Of a stretch of DNA of 64,000 nt, positions 59,750 through 64,000 are shown piece by piece (positions within the stretch are counted from its first letter, which is position 1; the number at the start of each line of letters is the position of its first letter). The stretch covers positions 1 to 64,000 of the forward strand of contig NZ_UFQC01000011.1 of assembly GCF_900496975.1 (NCBI RefSeq). The letters are read 5' to 3'. Below the pieces are notes generated by a model that was not told the origin of the DNA, did no database searches, and saw only the letters and a program-made list of their open reading frames with translations. This stretch comes from Achromobacter veterisilvae (lineage in GTDB: Bacteria > Pseudomonadota > Gammaproteobacteria > Burkholderiales > Burkholderiaceae_B). Both the position numbers and the translations under genes were made by a program.

Positions 59750-61192
59750 CTACGCGGGCTCCCGGGGCGGCGGCGGGCCGGCATCCGTCCGCACGTGCAA
59801 TGTCAGTCCTTCGGCCGACGCGATCACCACTGTGTCGCCGGCCGCCAGCCCGGCCGGACCGACCGCGCGCCAGCGTTCTCCGGCGGCGGACACATAGCCT
59901 TGCGCGCCGGTCCAGCTCAGCACCCTGGCGGGCTGGCCGGCCAGCGCCTCGACGCCGCTGACGATCGGGGCCCGGCGGGAACGCAGCGCCAGCCGGCCGA
60001 TCAGGAAGGTCATCCCCAGGCTCGCCACGGCGACGCCCGCCACCATCGGTAGCGAAACCTCGTACGCCGGCGTATCGGTGTCGATCAGCAGGAGCGCGCC
60101 CAGCACGAAGGAGATTGCGCCTCCTATGCCCAGGATGCCGAGGGAGGGGGTGAAGATTTCGGCCACCATCAGAGCCATGCCCAGCACCGCCAACGCGACG
60201 CCGGCATAAGTCAGGGGCAGCGCGGACAAGGCGTACAGACCGATCAGCAGGCAGATCGCGCCCAGGATGCCCGGAAACAGCGAGCCCGGGCTCATGAACT
60301 CGAAGATCAGTCCATACACCCCCACCATCAGCAGCATGAGCGCCAGGTTGGGGTTCGTGATGACGCCCAGCAGGCGCGTGCGCCAATCCGGCTCGCGCTC
60401 CTGGAGCGTGAGCCCCTTGGTATGCAGCGTCACCTCGTTGTTGCCCACCTTGACAGTGCGTCCGTCCGCCTTGTCCAGCAGGTCCGGCAGGTCGTCGGCG
60501 ATCAGGTCGATCACATTCTGCGCGCGCGCTTCGCCGGCCGACAGGCTGGCCGCCGAGCGGACCGCCTGCTCCGCCCAGTCCGCGTTGCGCCCGCGCAGCG
60601 CGGCGAGCGACCGGATGTAGGCAACGGCGTCGTTGATCGCCTTGGACTCGCTCGCGTCCTTGGGCGGCGAGGGCGGCTGCTTTTTGTCGTCGTCCGTCGC
60701 GGGTTTCCCGCTGGCCGGGTCCGGCGGCCGGGCAGGATTGCCGCCCAGCGAAATGGGCGTGGCCGCTCCCAGATTCGTCGCGGGCGCCATGGCCGCGAGA
60801 TGGCTCGCGTAAAGAATATAGGTGCCGGCGCTGGCCGCGCGCGAACCGTTGGGCGCCACGTAGGCGATCACGGGGACCGGGGAGGCGAGGATCGCGCGGA
60901 TGATGTCGCGCATCGAGGCGTCCAGGCCGCCGGGGGTGTCGATGCGCAGCACCGCCACCGCCGCATTCTGCTGGCTCGCGGCGGCCAGTCCGCGGATCAG
61001 GTAATCCGCCGTGGCGGGGCCGACGATGCCGTCCAGGGACAGCACGACGGCAACCCTGGGGCCGTCGCCGGGGGGCTGGGCGTGCGCGCCGGCCGCAGCG
61101 ATGGCGGCCGCCGCCAATAGCGCGGCAAGGCCGCAAAGCCTGCGCAGCATCGAACAGGTTCCGGACGTCAGGCTCTGGAATAGGGCAGCCAT
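59750..61192 (-). CDS. NfeD-family membrane serine protease (ClpP-like)
   Basis: 480 residues. A signal/anchor (LAALLAAAAIAAAGAHA) is followed by a ClpP-type protease domain, with the nucleophile Ser121 in PNGSRAASAGTYIL (AASAG), and IDTPGGLDASMRDIIRAIL upstream. A Pro/Lys-rich insert (PPDPASGKPATDDDKKQ) interrupts it around residues 148-175. Then four or more membrane helices (LLMVGVYGLIFEFMSPGSLF) and a C-terminal NfeD OB-fold. The ATG at 61192 has GGAGGAG nine bases upstream. NfeD proteases cleave slipin/stomatin proteins. Confidence 0.92.
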   Translation of the reverse strand: MAALFQSLTSGTCSMLRRLCGLAALLAAAAIAAAGAHAQPPGDGPRVAVVLSLDGIVGPATADYLIRGLAAASQQNAAVAVLRIDTPGGLDASMRDIIRAILASPVPVIAYVAPNGSRAASAGTYILYASHLAAMAPATNLGAATPISLGGNPARPPDPASGKPATDDDKKQPPSPPKDASESKAINDAVAYIRSLAALRGRNADWAEQAVRSAASLSAGEARAQNVIDLIADDLPDLLDKADGRTVKVGNNEVTLHTKGLTLQEREPDWRTRLLGVITNPNLALMLLMVGVYGLIFEFMSPGSLFPGILGAICLLIGLYALSALPLTYAGVALAVLGMALMVAEIFTPSLGILGIGGAISFVLGALLLIDTDTPAYEVSLPMVAGVAVASLGMTFLIGRLALRSRRAPIVSGVEALAGQPARVLSWTGAQGYVSAAGERWRAVGPAGLAAGDTVVIASAEGLTLHVRTDAGPPPPREPA

Positions 61193-61324
61193 GAGCGGGT
61201 CTCCTCCGACGGGCAGCGCCGGCGGCGGAACCGCCGTCCCTGCCTGTCCAGGGTACACCCTTTACGCCCGGATTCAGAAAATCGTAAGAATTTCAGGGCT
61301 CCAGGGGTGTAATGGACAATAAAC

Positions 61325-61343
61325 GATATTGGTTCTCATTTAT
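61325..61343. promoter_or_regulatory. Fur-box-like site
   Basis: GATATTGGTTCTCATTTAT matches the classic 19-bp Fur consensus GATAATGATAATCATTATC at 12 of 19 positions, including the conserved TCATT. It lies about 50 bases upstream of the PPOX-type gene, at the left edge of the iron-uptake genes. Two further AT-rich stretches with similar character precede the sigma factor gene (62095-62125). Confidence 0.55.
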
Positions 61344-61396
61344 AATTGACCGCGCCAACGGCGGATTCCCGCCTACGCCCACATCAGGAGCAGTCG

Positions 61397-62062
61397 ATGA
61401 ACGGATCGCCAATTGCCGGCCCCGAAGGGGCGACGACGCCTGACGCCGAGCACGATCTCGAATCGGAGGCCGCGCTGCGCGGCGTCTACGCCAAGCCGCC
61501 CGCGGCGGTGGTCAACAAAACGATCGACCGGCTTGACGAGCACGCCCGCAGCTTCATCGCGCTGTCGCCTTTCTTCTGCATCGGCAGCAGCCGGCCGGGG
61601 GCGCTGGCCGACGTGTCCCCGCGCGGCGGGGAACCCGGGTTCGCGCACGTGCTGGACGACCGGCACCTGGCATTTCCCGACCGGCCGGGCAATAACCGCC
61701 TGGACACCCTGACCAACCTGGTCCACGCGCCGGCGGTGGGGCTGCTGTTCTTCATTCCGGGCATCGACGAGATGCTGCGGGTCAATGGCGTGGCGCGGGT
61801 ATCGGTCGAGGAGGGCCTGATGCGGCGCTTCGTGGTGCAGGACAAGCGGCCGCGTTCGGTGGTCGTGGTGCAGGCCCTGGAGGTCTACCTGCATTGCAGC
61901 AAGGCGCTGAAGCGGGCCGACCTCTGGAACCCGGACAAGCGCGTGCCGCGCTCGGCGCTGCCCTCGCTGGGGCAGATGTTCCGGGATCAGCTCAAGACCG
62001 TCTTTCCGGCGCGGCTGATCGACTTCGCGTTGAAGCAGGACGCGAAGCGCAACCTGTACTGA
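61397..62062 (+). CDS. pyridoxamine 5'-phosphate oxidase-like FMN-binding protein
   Basis: 221 residues. The PPOX-type split-barrel is recognisable from FIALSPFFCIGSSRPGALADVSPRGGEPGF, the RLDTLTNLVHAPAVGLLFFIPG segment and the C-terminal KRADLWNPD. The size and the MRVNGVARV strand fit the MSMEG_1061-type flavin/deazaflavin proteins. Function unknown; homologues near siderophore genes have been suggested to reduce ferric ligands, which I only infer here from context. CAGGAG lies six bases before the ATG, and a Fur-box-like site is upstream. The FecI-type sigma gene follows 81 bp later on the same strand. Confidence 0.8.
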   Translation: MNGSPIAGPEGATTPDAEHDLESEAALRGVYAKPPAAVVNKTIDRLDEHARSFIALSPFFCIGSSRPGALADVSPRGGEPGFAHVLDDRHLAFPDRPGNNRLDTLTNLVHAPAVGLLFFIPGIDEMLRVNGVARVSVEEGLMRRFVVQDKRPRSVVVVQALEVYLHCSKALKRADLWNPDKRVPRSALPSLGQMFRDQLKTVFPARLIDFALKQDAKRNLY

Positions 62063-62143
62063 GGGCGCGGCATTGCCGGCATGCGGGTTTGTGGCGATAA
62101 TTGCGATTAATTCCCATTACTGAAAATTGGACCGCGCCTTGCC

Positions 62144-62659
62144 ATGCCTTTCCCCGAGCAGACTTCCGCCGTCGCCGTGCAGCGTCTCTACGACGCGCAT
62201 CACGGCTGGCTGTTCGGCTGGCTGCGCCGGCGGCTGGGCAATAGCGCCGACGCCGCCGATCTGGCCCAGGATACGTTCGTCGGGCTGCTGAGCGCCTATC
62301 GGCGCCGCGCCATGCCGGAACTGCACGAGCCGCGGGCCTACCTCACCACCATCGCCAAGCGCCTCATGGTGGACCTGTACCGGCGCCATGCGCTGGAGCA
62401 AGCCTACCTGGAGGCGCTGGCCGCCATGCCGGCGCGGCACGCCCCGTCCGAAGAGCAGCGCCTGGCGGTACTGCAGACCCTGCGCGAAGTGGACGCCTTG
62501 CTGGCGGCCCTGCCGGACAAGGTCCGCGCCGCGTTCCTGCTCTCGCAACTGGACGGGCTGACGTACGAACAGATCGCCGTCGAGATGGGCGTCAGCGTGC
62601 GCACGGTCAAGCGCTACATGGCCGAGGCCTTCAAACATTGCATCCTGGCGGCGCCATGA
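62144..62659 (+). CDS. ECF sigma factor, FecI type
   Basis: 171 residues with sigma region 2 (YDAHHGWLFGWLRRRLGNSADAADLAQDTFVGLLSAY, residues ~16-51) and region 4 (LDALLAALPDKVRAAFLLSQLDGLTYEQIAVEMGVSVRTVKRYMAEAF). FecI-type sigma factors switch on a ferric siderophore or heme receptor when the receptor signals through FecR. Its stop overlaps the fecR start (ATGA), typical of such pairs. An AT-rich stretch with a possible Fur site precedes it. Confidence 0.94.
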   Translation: MPFPEQTSAVAVQRLYDAHHGWLFGWLRRRLGNSADAADLAQDTFVGLLSAYRRRAMPELHEPRAYLTTIAKRLMVDLYRRHALEQAYLEALAAMPARHAPSEEQRLAVLQTLREVDALLAALPDKVRAAFLLSQLDGLTYEQIAVEMGVSVRTVKRYMAEAFKHCILAAP

Positions 62660-63612
62660 CGTCCGTGCCGGACACCATCGATCCCAAGATAGCGGGCGAA
62701 GCCGCCGATTGGCTGGTGCGGCTGCATTCGGGCCGGTTTTCCGAAGCCGACCGGCAGGCCTGTGAGCGCTGGCGCCAGCGCAGCGACGAGCACGACCGCG
62801 CCTGGACGCGGGCGCAAGCCGTGCTGGCCAAGCTCGGCGGCCTGCCGCCGGGCCTGGGGCGCGCCGCGCTGGGCGCGGGGGCGTCGCGCAGGGCGGGGAT
62901 GCGCGTATTGACCGGCCTGATCGTCGCGCTGCCAGCCGGCTGGCTGGCATGGCGCGCGGCGCCCTGGCAGGCCTGGACGGCCGACTACGCCACGCGCAGC
63001 GGCGAGCGCCGGCGGATCGAGCTGCCCGACGGCAGCCTGCTGGTGCTCAACACGGCCAGCGCCGTGGACCTGGACTATTCGGACGCCCAGCGGCTGGTGT
63101 TGCTCAGGGAAGGGGAAATCCTGTTGCGCACCGCCCGCGCCTCGCCGCCCGATCCCCGGCCTTTGCTGGTGCGCACCGCCGAGGGCAGCGCGCAGGCGCT
63201 GGGCACCTACTTCAGCGTCCGGCAGTTGGATGCGCGCAGCCGGGTCGCCGTGATCGAAGGGCGGGTGCGCCTGCTGCCGCGCGCGGCGCCCGCCGACGTC
63301 GTCTTGACGGCCGGGCAGTACGCCGATTTTTCCGCCACGCAGGTGCAGCCGCCGCAGGCCAGCCAACATCCTCCGCAAGCCTGGCTCGACGGGGTGTTGT
63401 ACGCCGACGGCATGCGGCTGGCGGATTTCCTGCAAGAACTGTCGCGCTACCGCCCCGGCCTGCTGCGCTGCGATCCCGAGGTCGCCGGCCTGCGCATTTC
63501 CGGCGGGTTCCAGGTGGACGACACCGACGCCGTGCTGCTGGCCGTATCCCGCAGCCTGCCGGTGCGGCTGGTCTTCCGCAGCCGGTACTGGGTGACCGTC
63601 GTTCCAGCCTGA
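62656..63612 (+). CDS. FecR-family anti-sigma regulator
   Basis: 318 residues. An N-terminal DUF4880-type cytoplasmic region (AADWLVRLHSGRFSEADRQACERW), one membrane helix (MRVLTGLIVALPAGWLAW, ~residues 90-108), then a periplasmic FecR domain (DGSLLVLNTASAVDLDYSDAQRLVLLREGEILLRTA, RVAVIEGRVRLLP) and a C-terminal STN-like part that receives the receptor signal (FLQELSRYRPGLLRCDPEVAGLRISGGF). It transmits receptor occupancy to the sigma factor. The receptor gene follows 217 bp later. Confidence 0.94.
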   Translation: MTSVPDTIDPKIAGEAADWLVRLHSGRFSEADRQACERWRQRSDEHDRAWTRAQAVLAKLGGLPPGLGRAALGAGASRRAGMRVLTGLIVALPAGWLAWRAAPWQAWTADYATRSGERRRIELPDGSLLVLNTASAVDLDYSDAQRLVLLREGEILLRTARASPPDPRPLLVRTAEGSAQALGTYFSVRQLDARSRVAVIEGRVRLLPRAAPADVVLTAGQYADFSATQVQPPQASQHPPQAWLDGVLYADGMRLADFLQELSRYRPGLLRCDPEVAGLRISGGFQVDDTDAVLLAVSRSLPVRLVFRSRYWVTVVPA

Positions 63613-63628
63613 CGGCGAGCAGTTGCCC

Positions 63629-63762
63629 GGGGGCAGCAAGCGCGCATAGCGTGCGCGGCGTGAGGGCTTTTTTTTGCCGCCGGGCCGCCCCAAGGCAAAA
63701 AAGCGCCCCCTCGGGGGGCAGCAAGCACGCGTAGCGTGCGCAGCGTGGGGGTCTTTTTTTTT
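63629..63762 (+). repeat. two copies of a hairpin + T-run repeat (85-bp period)
   Basis: Copy 1 (63629-63675) and copy 2 (63714-63762) share about 45 bases: GGGGGCAGCAAGC, a palindromic core (in copy 2 GCACGC-GTA-GCGTGC), then a GC stretch and a run of eight to nine T. Between them, TTTTTTGCC and GGCAAAAAA form another inverted repeat. Each copy looks like a rho-independent terminator. I recall similar sequences in Bordetella/Achromobacter genomes but could not check. It sits between fecR and the receptor gene. Confidence 0.85.
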
Positions 63763-63829
63763 GTCACCTTTTTGCGTCTGGGCCGACAAGTCCATATAGC
63801 ACCTTCGCTAGCACTCTGTCGGGATCAGC

Positions 63830-64000
63830 ATGGTTTCAAGCAAGCACACAGTAGCCTGGCCGCCCAACTGGGCGAGCCGCCGGGCGGCCGCGGGCGCGTT
63901 ATGCGCCGCATTGGGATGGGCGGTGGCCGCGCCCGCCGTCCTGGCGCAGCCCGCCGGCACCTCGTCGGGAGCCGCAGCATTGCCGCGATTCGATATTCCC
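63830..64000 (+). CDS. TonB-dependent ferric siderophore receptor, N-terminal fragment
   Basis: 57 codons, cut by the window edge. A long signal peptide (AAAGALCAALGWAVAAPAVLA, then QPAG) is followed by the beginning of an STN (secretin/TonB short N-terminal) domain, ending in LPRFDIP. Receptors with an STN domain talk to FecR, so this is the cognate receptor of the FecI/FecR pair upstream. Weak ribosome site GGGA before the ATG. Confidence 0.85.
   Translation, partial: MVSSKHTVAWPPNWASRRAAAGALCAALGWAVAAPAVLAQPAGTSSGAAALPRFDIP

Overview
The window is GC-rich, densely coded, and looks like the chromosome of a betaproteobacterium of the Alcaligenaceae (Bordetella/Achromobacter type). The clues are the 3' end of a 5S rRNA at the left edge, a leuS-lptE-holA-proA operon, a histone-H1-tailed HU protein, a Bug-type (TctC) binding protein beside a CoA-transferase, and many LysR regulators. 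The genus is inferred from gene content and was not tested by a search. I see no integrase, IS element, prophage or tRNA gene.

Layout. 1-0.2 kb: end of an rrn operon with two strong hairpin terminators. 0.2-9.6 kb: small catabolic units, each with a divergent LysR regulator (class II aldolase plus HAD dehalogenase; acyl-CoA dehydrogenase, GNAT and YchJ; MFS exporter; amidase; ketopentenoate hydratase). 9.7-15.5 kb: housekeeping operon leuS-lptE-holA-proA. 15.6-18.1 kb: MarR-MFS pair and the H1/HU chimera. 18.4-23 kb: a DD-carboxypeptidase, a hemerythrin-like protein, a predicted phosphonopyruvate hydrolase and a SulP transporter. 23-27 kb: a branched-chain-amide type ABC transporter with fused LivH-LivM permease. 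27-29 kb: MerR-MFS pair with a MerR-type 19-bp-spacer promoter. 29-29.5 kb: rpmB-rpmG. 29.8-32.4 kb: Bcr/CflA MFS and a cyclopropane fatty acid synthase. 32.5-36.7 kb: a structured leader, a ProXWV betaine-type transporter and a tandem tautomerase. 36.7-37.1 kb: five 86-89-bp tandem units rich in palindromes. 37.1-40.9 kb: Bug receptor, MaoC-like protein, CoA-transferase and LysR.

40.9-58.9 kb is the most notable region. Seventeen tightly spaced minus-strand genes form one apparent operon facing a divergent GntR/FCD regulator, with twin GTATAC operators between them. It combines PxpA/B/C (5-oxoprolinase subunits; PxpB and PxpC are relatives of the urea carboxylase carboxyltransferase), a dedicated biotin carboxylase and biotin carrier, a second carrier-like protein without the biotinylated lysine, a dipeptide-type ABC importer, an N-carbamoylase-type M20 hydrolase, an N-formylglutamate-amidohydrolase homologue, two aminotransferases, RidA, a D-2-hydroxyacid dehydrogenase and a DapA-family lyase lacking its usual active-site Tyr and Arg. 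I propose a biotin-dependent route that imports and opens a cyclic amide (lactam, imide or hydantoin-like) and then deacylates and transaminates the product.

58.9-61.2 kb: slipin/NfeD membrane-protease pair. 61.3-64 kb: an iron-uptake region with a Fur-box-like site, an FMN-binding PPOX protein, a FecI-type sigma factor, FecR, and the start of a TonB-dependent receptor cut by the window edge. Two copies of a hairpin/T-run repeat separate fecR from the receptor.
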